This document shows, piece after piece, positions 22,273 to 36,063 of a DNA stretch of 64,000 nt. The notes beneath the pieces are model-generated. The model saw only the letters and a list, made by a program, of their open reading frames with translations, ran no database searches and had not been told where the DNA came from. The position numbers were made by a program, and so were the translations under genes. Every line of letters starts with the position of its first letter. Position 1 is the first letter of the stretch. The DNA comes from Adineta vaga. Lineage: Eukaryota > Rotifera. The stretch lies in assembly GCA_021613535.1 (NCBI GenBank), contig CP075494.1:10478001-10542000 (forward strand). Reading direction: 5' to 3'.

Positions 22273-24515
22273 ATGAATGCAGCTAGTTTAACACCAACTG
22301 ATAAACTGACTTCATCAGGTGATTATCGACAATCAAGTGAAAATAATGGCCATAATGATGAGGAAAGACTCGTACAAGAATTTGGACATCTTTTAGAAAA
22401 ATCGAAACAATTATTCAATGGATTAAGGTATTTTTAATGAGATCTTTCTCAATATTGAACTATGTTTTCTTTTCTTTCAGAGACCTTCCACAATATGGAC
22501 ATAAACAATGGCAACCGTATTTTGGACGAACATTTGATATTTATACGAAATTATGGAAATTTCAACAACAACATAGGTAAATCATCTATGTTTGTAATGA
22601 ATTTTATTTGATTTTTGTTCTTTTAGAATTCTTCTCGATAAAAATTTTGGTTTAAAACGTTGGCAAATCGGTGAAATAGCTTCGAAAATTGGTCAACTTT
22701 ATTATCATTTTTATATTCGTACATCGGAAACGAATTATTTAAATGAAGCATTTGCTTTCTATTCAGCAATACGTACACGTGCCTATTATTCGAAAGTAAA
22801 TCGAGAAGAAAAACCAGATTTAATGGTGAAAAAATTACGTTATTATGCACGATTTATTGTTGTTTGTCTTCTTTTGAAAAAAACAAAAATCATGCGTGAA
22901 TTAGTACGAGAATTAAATAGACAAATTGATGAATATGTTAAAGCATATGATCCAGATGATAGTCTTGAATGGCAATTAGTTTTAAATGAAATCTCATCAT
23001 TTATTGATATTGATAATCAATTAAATATCGATGGAACATCAACGACATTATCCTATCGATTAAATCAATCGTTAATACCATCATTACCGATGAATGCAGA
23101 GCAAATTTTAGCAAATATTCCATCATTTTCATTGGAAGAGATTCTCATCATTGGAAATTATCAAGATCAAATTAAATTCAGTGAATGTAAGTTCGAAAAC
23201 GTCTCTTCAATAATAATTACCATTGTATTATGTTTGTTTGTTTTTTGCTTTAGTAACAATTGATATGTATCGAATGTTACAAGCTGTGGAAAGACAACCG
23301 AATGAATCGACATCATCTTTAGATGATCGAGCAACAACTCAATCACCATCTAGTTATCATAAGGATATTTTAGTAAGAATATCACGATTTTCAAGAAATT
23401 TATTTTATATTCAAATTTAGAATCTATCGGATAATGGAACAACAAATCGTTCAAATCCACATAAATATCTTCTTTATAAACCAACATTCAGTCAAATTTA
23501 TGCATTTACTGCATCTGCTTTTAAAGAATTACCTACGAACGGTGCTTTACTTCTCTACATCTCAGCCGATGGTTATGATACACATTTAAAAACGAAAAAT
23601 GATCATGGTTATGATTTCGGTGGTTTAAAAACCAACAATCGACGTGAAGATACGATTGAAAATTCGAATTCACCTGCGAATACTCTAACAAAAAAATCGT
23701 CTTCAATAACTTCTCAAAAAGATATCCATAATATCTTTCCCGGAGATTTATATCCATTCTTACGCAAACCATTATTTTTAATTATTGACAGTAATAATAG
23801 TCTTGTATTTCAACATATGCCAAATTTATTTCATCAACCATTTATTTCTTTACTTTCACCTGTGAAGTTACCAGCTGCATTTCATGGTAAGAGATTCTTT
23901 CTTTTTTTTTCTAATAGAATTTTTCAATTGTATTTTTGAAAAAACAAAAACAACAACTAGATTATCAAAATAAAGGAAGTTTATTTACATTATTTTTATC
24001 TTCGCCGACATTTGCATTTTGTTTTGTTTGCCATTTAAATGATTTAACAAGTGAACAATGGAATTTATGTCAAGAAAATGTTAATAAAATTCTTTTGGAA
24101 ATTACGAGAAATTTCTTCAAATCGAAACTTGTTGGTAGGATTTGCATAAAAATTCTTTTGTTATAGAATTAATCATGTTCCGTATTTTTTTAGATCAGAC
24201 AATCTATTATTTTTTAAATGATGAATTCTTACGATTATTTCTTGCACGATTTGTTTTTTGTTATGCTGTTCTACGATTACATCGAGCATTTAAGGTAATT
24301 GAATCGATTCAATTGATAAATTTACTATTCATTTTGAAATCAATATCTAGGGTTCAGGATTTTATCCATCGTCTCAACCACAATTATCAAATGATCTTCT
24401 TGAAAATGTTCAAGTACATAAAATGATCTTAGAATTATCGGCATTATTGAATGTTCGTCAATTATTTCTCGAAGGACCACTTATTCCTGGAGAATCATCT
24501 CATCAACAAATATAA
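22273..24515 (+). CDS. SCAI: SCAI, suppressor of cancer cell invasion homologue (8 exons)
   Basis: SCAI is a nuclear cofactor that represses MRTF/SRF transcription and acts with 53BP1 in double-strand break repair. Exons 22273-22427, 22481-22576, 22627-23186, 23254-23372, 23418-23886, 23961-24134, 24194-24294 and 24351-24515 join in phase to 612 residues (human 606). Conserved blocks include KSKQLFNGLRDLPQYG, KRWQIGEIASKIGQLYY, VKKLRYYARFIVVCLLLKK, NPHKYLLYKPTFSQ, FPGDLYPFLRKPLFLIIDS and LNDEFLRLFLARFVFC. The human N-terminal extension is missing. The gene starts 142 bp after the RP2 stop on the same strand, which is operon-like spacing. No lesions were found. Confidence 0.96.
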
Positions 24516-26253
24516 TCAATCTAGTCATTCTTACTCGCGAAAGATCTCATTAATCTTTACTAAATTTTCTGGTCTTTCAAAGCAAACTTTTCGACGTATA
24601 TAACCACACTTGATTTCTCTTTGGTATGGTTATGTGAATGTGTGCAATGGTATTTTTGAATTATCTATACAAATGTAGTCATCTCTTTACTTACTTTAGT
24701 TTCTTTCTTTCTCTTTTTAATGAATATTTAATCGTGTTTGCGGTGTGCAAATACTGTACGTTCTCTCCGTAAACGAAATCCTTTGTACGTTTGTGTGGAA
24801 TATTTCTATGTTTTTCTTTTCTCTTCTTCTTTTCACACGAAACAAAATCAATAATTATAGAAAATAGACTAATAACTCACTAGAATTAAACTGTTAACAG
24901 GAATGTTCTATGGTTTTATGGTTTGTGAAATTGATCTTGTCAAGGAAAATCAGATTATTTAATCTATCAAGTAGATTTAACTACTGAAAGAACGACAAGA
25001 ATTATCTCATTAGTCGACATTGAATGAATGATGATAGTATAAATAGTAATATCCAATTTAATGCAATCATAATTTAAGCTATTTTCTTAATAATTGTGTA
25101 CTTCTCGGACCAAGTATTGATGCTTTGTGGCTGATTCATTATTATCGACCGGAGTTTGTCTTATTTTTCTAGCCAAATATGTTTTTATTTTGTAGAGGAA
25201 ATCGTACTGTTAGTCTACAGATCTAAACACAGATTTACGAGAGAAGATAGATCGTCTGCTAGTTTCAAAATAATCGATAAATATTGTCAGAGAGAAACAA
25301 TACAGAATTGAATACTTCAAATCATGTGGTGTTTTTTTCTTATGATTGGACAGAAATTATTGAAGAAATGAGAAAAAAACTACTCACTAGTATAAAACCT
25401 TGCCAATAAATGACACATTTTAGAAGATTAAGGTTAGCTGTCATTTGAGAAAGTGTGTTCAACATTGACAGTACCTATAAAGATCAACTGCGAATCAAGC
25501 AATATAAAAAAGGGCACATCCAGATGTGAAGTAAGCATCGATATCGCGGAATTCAAAATAATTAATGAATTATTTACGTTATAAAACTATTTGGAGGTCT
25601 GTCAGTAAGAAATAATTAGTCAAGTTGATTATTGTTATAATTATCAGGTAATTGAATGACTCTACAAATTTGTATTACGTAAATATGACCATGATGTGGT
25701 TTTTCTTGCAGAAATAGGCTCTCGACTTTAATGGGAAAAGGTTGAGAGGAGTGTAACGGTATCTAACGCCATAGTTCGTTTTAGTCTTGTTGCTTCGTTT
25801 TGTTCGTGTATTGTTCTCTCTTATTCAATGTCTTCGTGCGCTTTCTCATTGTGCTCATAGACGTGTCTGGTATATATATATATATATATATATACGTCTG
25901 TCTATGTGCAGAAGTGAATGGTTTTAGTACGTTAGAAAATCTAGTCTTAGTATTCGTGTTCTTGTTCTGATCTTGATTGATTGCTACACATATATATATA
26001 TATATATATGAATAGATACACATTTCTAATTGTATTTATATGAAATTCAATATAGCATGAAACAATAGTTAATATCATTCGTGATACAATCATTATACAA
26101 ATTCAACACGTATATTTTATATTACTGATTATTCTCTTACATTAATAAGAAAATAAATTATTTGTTAAGTTATTTCTTATATATATATTATATGGATTAG
26201 AAGTGAAAATTTATTTGGTTTGATTAATACAATGATTTATTTATAATCGATAG

Positions 26254-26283
26254 ATATCTGTTCCTGGTATTCGTATATTCCAG
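26254..26283 (+). other. Exon-like 30-nt island
   Basis: The sequence is bounded by CGATAG before and GTAAAA after, and reads ISVPGIRIFQ in phase with the island at 26839. It could be an internal microexon. The evidence is only splice-site plus open-frame logic, and there is no homology. Confidence 0.2.
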
Positions 26284-26838
26284 GTAAAATTTACAGTAAT
26301 TTAGTAAAAATAAAACATTTTTATTTTTATTTGTTGAATGAATAGAATGATGAAAATATCATTACAATTTATGGTTCAGACGATATTATTTGATCAAGTT
26401 TAATATGGGAAGAAATTTTTAATTATCAATGAAATTATAATTTTTGTTAAATGCCAATTGTGACTTATGTCTCTCATCACTTTTCAATCTGACATTGTCA
26501 AAGTCATATTTCATTAATATTTCTTGAGGGTGGATGTGGGTGTGAACATCTTTCATTTATCTAAACTCTCACCTTTTATTCATATCGAAGAAAACACGGT
26601 TCTTCATTACCTAATCTATGCTTCGAAGTATTTCAGTAGGGTGAGGATGTGAATACTTCTCTCACCCACACCCTCAACATCAATCACCAATACAGATGTC
26701 AAATATGCACTATGATTTAACAAAATGTTGCTGAACTGACCTGTAAAAGTTCCAAATGTATATCGTGCATTGAAATCCAACAAGAGTAATTATATTTTCA
26801 TTTGTAATATTGCATTGTTTTTTATTTTTTTGAAATAG

Positions 26839-26979
26839 GAAGTTATGCCGGCAAAACAATGTGTCAACTCGGCGCGGTTGTGCAATGTGCTTGAAAAAGA
26901 GAATGCTGAATTTCAACTCAATGAATTTTTGAGCAGCAGTATTTATTCCAACATGTTCGAAATGATGTCATTTGAATAA
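26839..26979 (+). other. Exon-like island with stop and polyA signal (possible terminal exon)
   Basis: After a T-rich tract and AG, an open frame of 46 codons reads EVMPAKQCVNSARLCNVLEK, continues with ENAEFQLNEFLSSS and stops at TAA 26977, overlapping an AATAAA. Its GC content and codon balance are clearly higher than the flanks. It could be a last coding exon of an unrecognised gene, or a relic. No domain is recognised. Confidence 0.3.
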
Positions 26980-27710
26980 AATACACAGATGTATGTGTGC
27001 TTGCTGTTTTCTTTCGTTTAAAGATAATTATCATATTTTGTAATTTCAAAATATAATAAATCATTTAACACACAATGATGTAAGCTTCCTTTTCTTTCAC
27101 GTAAACTAAGAGTTGGAAATTACCAATAAGCGGGTTATATATTTCTCTCTCTTCGCTCTATATTGCTATGAAATAGGGTGAAAATAGTTATTTAAAGGCG
27201 AGCTTCAAGGACATTTTGTATATACCATTAGGTACGATTTTAATTTCATCGCAGATATTCTACATAATCTTTAACTGAGGGTGTGCTAATGGTAAAGTAT
27301 GCCAGAGTACAAAGTATGCTTATTAAGAAAGTTTGAAAATGGTCATATACATCTTCTTTATGACTAATTAATTAACATTGAATGAGAAATAGAGGCGATA
27401 AATATAGTGGTAAGACTTACTAAAGTACGACTTTGTTGCAACCACGCGAATATCTTTCCTCGTTATTTTCTTTTTTGTCGTTTTCTGTTTATCGTAACTA
27501 TGCGCGAAGGAAAGAGCAAGAAAGGCAAAGAAAAGCATTTTTATATGATATAAGCTGCATAGTAGTGTTAAACTTGAAACTTGAATCCAATTTAAGCACA
27601 AAGTTTCATTCGAAATCAGCTTTTGAGTTTCGATTCAAGTTTCAAATGAACTTTCCTGGCTAAAAATCCTCGGTAGCACCCTCACTATTGCCTTCGTTCT
27701 CATCACCCTT

Positions 27711-28070
27711 ACCAAAGGGGGAAAAGCGGTACTCCAATACTCCATTCAAACTCTAGCTCACTCCAGCCTACTGCACTCATACTCTAATAATACTCCAACA
27801 AATTTTTCTTTTCAACAAAGTATTGGTAGAGTATGGCTGGAGTATCAATAGAGTAGACCCGGAGTAGATTGCAGTACGATCAGAGTGCGACTGAAGTAGG
27901 GTGAAGTAACATTGGAGTAAACTGGAGTATGAGCTTCAGCGTTTTACCACAGTACATTCTTACTCCAACCTTACTCCAGTCTACCCCCGAGCCTATTCCA
28001 TTCTTACTCCAGTCACACTCCAAAACATTTTTTTTTGAGTGGTGGACTAGCGCTTTTCCCCCCTTGCCCT
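27711..28070. mobile_element. Foldback/MITE-like element rich in ACTCC/GGAGT motifs
   Basis: Ends are inverted: AAGGGGGAAAAGCG near 27714 and CGCTTTTCCCCCCTT near 28051. Between them lie dozens of ACTCC pentamers (27730-27800 and 27955-28025) and GGAGT pentamers in the middle (27835-27930), so arms and centre can pair. There is no coding capacity. The GC-richer base use contrasts with the flanks. The class is unknown. Confidence 0.5.
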
Positions 28071-31000
28071 TAGTTCACACCGACCCACTCACCCTCACGT
28101 ACTCTTCAATTGAAACTTGAGTGTTCGGTTGTACAGAACTTTTAAGTTCTACATGTATGCATACTAACGAGCTTACTATTTTTTTCCAATCTTACTTTGA
28201 TTCACAAAGACTATTCATCGCCCATAAAACAGTTTTCTAATGGTAATGTCTATCAAGTGGGTGTTCAGATTGAGTAGATTGTATGGTTTGGCACTCTTTA
28301 GTTACTGCTTAAGTAATCGTCGTCCGTACAAATCCGAGTGTTTCCATCTATCGTTTCATCATCTTCATCCAACTTGCCAATGTAATGCGGTTTTTTCACC
28401 ATTATCATTTTGATTGATTTAAGATTAATACATTGCGTTCTAACTACCATTACTAACATGAACATATTTACATCATCAATTCAATTAAATAAATCGTCAC
28501 TTGCTTTTGATTTATTCATTGACATACTACGGTAATACTTTATTTTCATAATAATTAATTTATTCCAATTATCCTTTTATTAAAATCTAGTTCTATACAA
28601 ACCTCTTCGTTTCAATCAATGATTCCCCAACATGTTACATGGCCACACAGTTATTTAGTGGTATCAACAAAGTAAATCTGAAGGCATAATTTTAGTCAAA
28701 GACCTATTTGAATCCGTGAGAATGAAATAAACTAGCACGCAACTGTCTATACATAACACCCTCACAGTTTTGTTGATTATGACTGCGTTTCGTTTTCATC
28801 TGTCTTTTGCTTTTCGGTAGTGAAACTTTATCAATGTTATTTTGTATAGACATTTGTTTTCTTAAGCTAAAAAGCGATTTTCGCCGAAAGTGTGGTAGTC
28901 GTCATCATTCGAAAGCTGCTTTTTCGCCGAAAAATGACTCCTGTTCTATGTTTCTAAAATGTATACAATAGAACTACCGCATAAAATAATACGAAATCGT
29001 GAGTTATTTATTGTAAACAAAATGAAATGATTTCAATTCAGTTCATGTAAGATAGAAAACAAAATAAACAAACATATTTTTCTACTGTTAGATGTAGTTA
29101 GTAATAAAAAAATTCCAATTTCATTAAAAGCATTGCGTTACGGAGAAATAAGATTGTTTGAGGGTGTTCTATTTACATAATAACATCTTGAATAATAGCA
29201 TGAAATATTCGTAGAATCAAAAAACAATTGTGTTAGTAATACATTACATCACTTCCTATGACGTTGCGAAGTAAAGGCAATTATTTTACTTTTATGTTAT
29301 CATACCAAACTTCGAACATATAAACATAGGATCGTTACCAGGTGTGATTTTTCCCCATTTTTGCTAATAGATAAAAACACAAGAAAGGCTTCATAACATT
29401 ACAATAACTTCTCTTGAGTCGTTTAATCGATAGTTTTGTTTTAATTGGCTTTATTATTAAAAAAGTATGTATAGTTGTCAGCTAGTAAATTGCCAATCAA
29501 AAGTCTGTCGATAAGTTTGCACTATTCATTCGAGAAAATAATTATACAACATTGATAAATAGTTATATTATTCGAGTCTGTATAGATGGATGTGATTGAA
29601 GTTTATGAAGCTACTTAATATTTAATAATATAGATATACATCTTTGGCGTTACTTTTGGACATTTCTTTGCCGTGTGTAGAACTATAACTGAACTATTTA
29701 TGATTTTCTTTGCAGAAAATAATCAAAGCTAGTTGATAATACTAACAATGGCAACGGTTGACAGTTGTGATATAGTAACATAAACTGTTGTCTCTTTTTC
29801 GACAGATGTCGTTATCGTCTTTTCTCTTTCTCGTTACTATAGGAATATTCCCTTTGGTATATTCCATACAGGTTCTAGGTTCTTAACTTGGGATCTTTCC
29901 TTTCCTTATCTATATATGTATATACTGATGGGTTTTCTATTAGATTCGATCAATTTATTATTCACATAATAAATAGTAAACCTAAACTCAGGACATGACA
30001 TCAGTTATACTCTCTGATTTTGCTCGAATACACAACGTCTTTCGCATACTTTTGTAAATATTTATTTTCCTATTCTGTTGGAAAATTTATTTTTCCAACG
30101 CAATTAAATGTTGTTTTGATAATGAATCGTAACGAATTTAACAATTATGCATCAATGTCAAAAAGGTGACATCCGAGTCTGCTTCCTTTTTTACAAAGAA
30201 TATAAAAAAATGAAATTAAAATCATGTTACTTCATTTCATACAAATATGCCAAGGAAAAAGTGAGTCATTTTATGTAAATATTTATATTTCAGAGATAGG
30301 AAGTAGAAATGTGCATTTCGTACCTGTATACACGTAGCTCTCTTTTAGTACACATACTTCCTTGTCCTAAGGTCCAATAGTATTGCTTTTACAAGTTTTC
30401 ATTCGTAATCAGAAATATGACCGTTAGTTAATCGAGTTAAGTTAATCTTTATTCGACACCAAATCAATATCCATATATAAAAAAGCTTCAAAGCGTTGAT
30501 TTGAACATATGAAAGAATGTATAAATTTCAAAACTTAAACACTTGAAATTAAAATTGTGCAACTGATAGAGATATGAATGTTTTATCTTTTTTATGATTA
30601 TATATCTTCAATATCAATTATGAAGCAATGTGAAGAAGCAGTTTTACCATTCATCTTTTACTTATAGCGATAGCACATCTTAGTACTTTTACTGCATCAA
30701 TATGCATCCGAAAAACATGTAATTGCAAAGTAATTAATTTACGACCGTCAATCTAAACAATCAATTAGTGTCTTTACACCTACAATTCTGACAATCAGAG
30801 TATTAAGAGTTACATTAAAACAGAAATTTTCAGGATTTGAATGAGATACATGAAGTAGATCTTTGTAAACAAACTAATTCAAACAATAATGATAGTATTG
30901 CAATATGCGGTACCAGTTACGAATCAGTAATATTCACTGTATAACTGCCATCTCTAGGGGTTAAGAAGCTCAGATCTACAAACTCCGTTGAAATGAACTG

Positions 31001-34000
31001 AAGAACTGTCTGAATAGTTCTTCTGAGCGAACTGAATTTTGTCGACTCCTAGCCATTTAAGGACTACAGTTTCGCTAGACAAGAAGCAAAAATGCTAATA
31101 TCGGTTGCTGTTAATAAACGCTTAGTAAAAAAAATATTTCAAGTTTTTCATCTTTGTTTTTATATATAAGCAAAACATTGTCGCTTCTATAACTGTCAGT
31201 CAGTGTTTTTTTCTGAAGAGGAGAGCATGACTTTATTCAAGTTGGAAATTTCCAAGTATACCTTTTTCACTCTGTCAGTTGCTAGCAAGTCACAGATCCG
31301 TTAAAGTCACCTACAAGTTTGGCCATTTTAATAAAAATGCGCATATAAAGGCAAAGATCGGGTTTCGGCAATTAAGGATTTATCAAAAAATTTTCGCGCC
31401 CTAGCCTACCCTCAAGATTCAAAATCGATGTATCAATAATCATTATCAATCGAATCTACGCTCCAAAAATTAAATTTTTGGCCTAATATCAAAGAGTCCT
31501 CTAGAGAGTTGCCAGTCCACTTTTTTGGAACCCTGACTAGGTCGAATCCAAGACCACCTGCAGCGCCTTAGTAGGCAGAAGCATGGAATCTGTTGCACAA
31601 AAATGTTACACGTTATAATGTTCTTTTGGGGTTCTGCGTTTTTTTCTATAGTTCATTTTCCCCTCATTTACTTAGATAAGTTGAGGATTCTTTTGAAAAA
31701 ATGAAACGCCGTTATGCTTGAGGAAACTGATTTGATATTGATCTTCTATTTGTATATACTGGGAAAATATTTTATTTAGGGTATCGAAAGGCCGTGGTTC
31801 GAACAACAATAACGTTAATTACCGATCCAAGAAAACTCCTCAGACAGCAGAAACAAGCCCTACGGCAGGTAAGTCTAAAATTGCTAATAATATACGTTGC
31901 AGAATATAAGTATTTTGACTTTTATGGACCAGACGCATAGTATATTAATGCAAAATGATAAAAATTTTCTCTTTTTATTCGATTGTTGATAAATATATAA
32001 GCTCATCTAGCGAGTAACGAAGTAGGTATGCATGATAAATAAGAAACATGTCCACATACAAATAACACGATCTACACCCATATACCATCTGCATACTCAA
32101 AATCAGAGTCGCGACGGTTGACTCACGATATTCTGCTGATGTTTTAGGCTAATTCTATAGGTTCTATTCAGTGGTTTACTGCGAATTACGAAAGTCTTAA
32201 TATTGCACGAGGAAAATCTAAAAGCTGCAATGCTATATGCTGCTCATTAACGCTTACCAACAAATAAATCTTCACGCTTTATGCCCAAGCAGACGAAAGA
32301 TTGAAAAAAAACATACACAAAACTGAGTTTCTCCAGATTTTGGTTTGCTTCGCCAGTGTTTGAAATACCAATAATCATGTCAAATGAGATTCTTAAATTT
32401 ATATAAGCGCGTTTTACTCAAACAAGATGTTTGGATTATTCGTGCCTCATATCTACACTTATCCAAATCTTCAGAACTGTGGGCAAGCTATTCTATCATT
32501 GAAAAATACAACGATTTCTCGTTTAATATATGAATTAAATATTTTACCGATGTACCTAACATTTTGGATCTTTTCTACTAACACAACGCTTGTGATGCCA
32601 TTTGCTGATGAATACGACCCATTTTTCTCGTGCATAAACGTTTTCAAACTATATTGAGTTATTCGGCTATTTTAAAGTGAATGCAAAGTTCTATCGTACC
32701 CCCTATTTCGAATGTATCAACTTAAGTAAATTTGTTAGATTTCAATGTTGGATTACATGCACTCTGAGATTTCTCGAGATCAATCTTTTATGAGAATTTA
32801 ACTGTATTCTATTCAACAGAGAGATCGTTTTAACGACGAAAGTCACCAAATGAACATCACTTCAGTAGAATACACATAAAATAAAAATATTGCACTCAGT
32901 CTCATTTTTATCCTTCGTTTTCGCTTTCATTCCTCATTCTCACCTTATAGATTTGATATTAGTTGATAAAATGTGAAAATATATTGATAGTTTTGTTCGC
33001 AAAACTTTAGGAAAAAGCTGAAAAATTTGATTGAACACCAATCAATTAAAGACAAATAATCTTTTTCATATTGGATTGTAGACCTATCACAACGAGAAAA
33101 GAGCGAATTTCATGATTTCTGAAAAGTCAGATCTTAAATATTTCAAGAATCAATTAAAAAAGCTATTACTTTCGTAAGACTTTGAGGGTGTTTTTTTGTA
33201 ATTAAATGAGAGAAAATTATACATACCATTACATGGTCACACTATTTACGTAAGAAAAGTAAGAAAATGTAAATGTAATGGATTGGATAAAAGAGAAAAT
33301 AGTGCTTTAAAATGCAAGTTTTATTCCCATATGATAGTACTATATTACCATGGGTAATCATCCAATAAAAAATCATGCTCGAAATAAATTATTAAGTAGA
33401 AATAGTTTCCAAATTTCAGTATTTATTCTAAAAAGCATTTGCTTTTTTCGTTTTAATTCTATGAAGATTTGCATGAATTTAATAGAGCAACTAGTATGGT
33501 AGTTATCTAAAAAAATGAAAACATGAAGTTGATCTAGATGTATCTTTATTAAAGATACCTATTCATTTCAACAATAGCTTACTCGTGCCATAAACATTAA
33601 ATCTATTGAGAATTTTCAAAATCAGTCTATAGCATATACGTTTTCACGTTCTTTTATAAATGCAGCCAAATCAATTCTTACCAGTCATATATCTTTTTAA
33701 GTTATAATCGACTACCCAGAAGCACTTTAAATTTATTTCAATATAATGAATAATAAAAATGATGAATAGTTATAACATATCGGATTATTGTAGGAGCTAT
33801 GGGGGAGGGCGGGGGAGCTGAAGTGAGGGAGCTTGAATGAAATAAATATCGAAAGAATGTTTTTCATAGTAGTCATTTCTATACCAAACGTCATTCGATT
33901 ATATACTTAGGCAAATATGTAGTGTTTTGTTTGCTGTTACTATAGTCAATATTTGCTTACGTCATCAACTCACACACACGGGAATAAAATCTATCGAGAG

Positions 34001-36060
34001 TTAGTCATAAACAGAAAGAAAAACATTATCTTTCTCATCGAAACAGTTCATTATTTCCTTCAGTTTATACATCAGAAAGGTATGTTACACGTGCAGATAT
34101 TTTTACTGCTGTTTTTGTTTTAACATGATGGTGACATAGAAATCATCTAGAATGGAAGAAATAACTTGTATACATATTTAATCTATCTTATTATATTTCT
34201 TATTTCAATATTTTTAGATTCCATACTAATCTAGAAATGAGTATAATTATACTTACTCCAAACTAACCAAACTATAATTTGTCTGTTTGACATTTGAGTT
34301 TTTCTCAAGACATTCGAAATCAACAAGGATTTTTATGTCAGTTTGTTGAAGGATGTATTCGTCAAACAGACTATTATTTGATTAAAATGATCAATAACTA
34401 TTTCAAATGTCTCTCATTATCTATCTCTTTGTGAACAATCATGTTAGATCGACCTTCATAAGACAACCACGAGGTAAAACGATTTTTGTCCATACATTTA
34501 TGAAAAATACATGAACGATCTGCGAAAAAACGATCGATTGCTCACTTTAAGCGACATACGTATCAGTTAAAACGTAACTTGAGCACAAAACTATCGGCGG
34601 TAATTACATTATAGATCACTATTTTAGAAATAATGCCCTTCTGGCTTTTATGTGAAGGTAAATGTTTTTTTTATGCAAAGATAACTATCTAAAAAGTTTA
34701 TTTCCCTTTGCGTTCGTCATTATCATATAATATTTCTCTATCGGTTACTCTCCTTTCTCAACGTGTCATATCTAATCACTTTATCTACAAATATAATGTC
34801 ACAATGGTAAAATCTCTGTTCTCGTTTAAATGCACTGAATATGATGCGCATTAGACAGAAAGAAATGAAAAGAAATTCCCTAGTTACTGTTAGGAAAAAT
34901 CTGATCATGATGACACTACAGTATCTAAAAGGCAAAGTTTTAGGTCGCATTCCTGAAACCTAGATATTTTCATTCAATACCAAACAATAATACATGATAG
35001 TAAGTAAATCAACCTGCGTTAAGATATCGAGATATGATGAAAATAGTGGAGAGACGTTGATTGCAATTGTCAGAAATCATTGAGAATCACTCAGAAACAC
35101 AAATAGAATAGTTTTAGTCTAGTTCTTAACTATTATTCGACTAGAGTATACTGTGTATCAGACTGTACGATAAAAATAGAACGATATTGTTGCTTTAAGA
35201 TACTGAGGAAAAAGTTTACTAAAATCTAAACGAGCAATAGTGCGATACATCCACACTGAAGTAAAGAAAGTTATAAAGTCTCATATACAACAGTGGTAAG
35301 AATCATCTAGCTACGTTCCAAATCATTAGCGTTCGATCGGTAATACCTAAGTTGAATTCTGATGCAACGATTTCGAAATGTTTCGCTCAAAACAGTCAGT
35401 AGGACGAAATCGCTTGAACCTGCAAAAAATCGACTAAAACCATTGAATAAGAATTTTTCATAGGTTCACTTATTAGAATTCAATCATCGAAATTGATCAT
35501 ATATAGTAAAGCGGAGGTAACCGATGTTCATCCGAAACGTTCCAGATTGAGAGCTTCGTGTGACAGAAAACGGCGGAGGATTAAGAGAGAATTTTGCTTG
35601 AAATTCCTTATCCTTCATCACAACATATCCCGCCATGCATATCTGAGATAGAACAACTTATACTATGCAGCATTTCAAGTCCACTCGGTTTCCATTTCAA
35701 TTCGGACAAAAAAGCCTTAGATTTCAAGTTAAAGTTTCATTTGTCGCGAATACACACATGTCTACGACAAAGCATGATAGTCTAAAGAATATTGTGTGGG
35801 AGTGTTCTCTAAAGATCGATCAAACGAGCGGCTCGGAATTGGATTAAATTTCAACCACCTTCCTTCTTCCACCCCTCTCGACTTATCTCGATACATAAGG
35901 CAATATCATGGACAGTTTGGTGACCTTAGCTATCACAAGACCAATTCGGTGACATTTCACCCCGATATCCTTTCTCGACTTTCCATTGTACCTAAGGAAG
36001 TTCTATAGGAAATTCGGCGACTTTGGCTATCACAGAACCACTTGGGTGAAATTTCACCCA
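28071..36060. other. 8-kb gene desert
   Basis: AT-rich sequence with no gene that I can support. Weak exon-like islands with good splice borders lie near 30841-30931 and 31781-31869. The ATG-initiated 76-codon frame at 32427-32657 has no recognisable domain. A tRNA B-box-like segment lies near 31540-31570 (minus strand). The desert could be long introns, a decayed region or regulatory DNA. Confidence 0.45.
31781..31869 (+). other. Exon-like island
   Basis: The sequence TTTATTTAG | ... GCAG | GTAAGT encloses an open frame reading SKGRGSNNNNVNYRSKKTPQ then TAETSPTA. The composition looks coding but is low complexity. Its 3' phase fits the leader exon before TRAF1 (about 36943-37005), one chance in three. 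Confidence 0.2.
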
Positions 36061-36063
36061 TGC
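35918..36063 (+). repeat. Two-copy direct repeat, period about 94 bp
   Basis: The segment TTTGGTGACCTTAGCTATCA..TTTCACCCC (from 35919) recurs as TTCGGCGACTTTGGCTATCA..TTTCACCC (from 36013), each about 50 bp with substitutions. The second copy runs directly into the CCCACA-type run. This may be a subtelomeric or TE-end motif. Confidence 0.5.

Larger units (their letters stand above)
24516..27710. other. Gene-poor region with TA microsatellites
   Basis: About 3.2 kb after SCAI. It holds two TA runs (25869-25894 and 25988-26009) and G/T-rich motifs TGAGGGTG..GTGGGTG near 26525 and, inverted, near 26660. There is one exon-like island at 26839-26979, described separately. No complete gene could be built. 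Confidence 0.5.

Noticed and set aside
27368-27663. Opposed 76-77-codon frames at 27.4-27.7 kb
   Set aside because: Mutually antisense, no domain, no splice context.
31520-31600. tRNA gene near 31.55 kb (minus strand)
   Set aside because: Only a B-box-like GGATTCGACC and a short stem are visible; there is no full cloverleaf.
32427-32657. 76-codon ATG frame in the desert
   Set aside because: Composition matches the AT-rich background, with no domain and no flanking exons.
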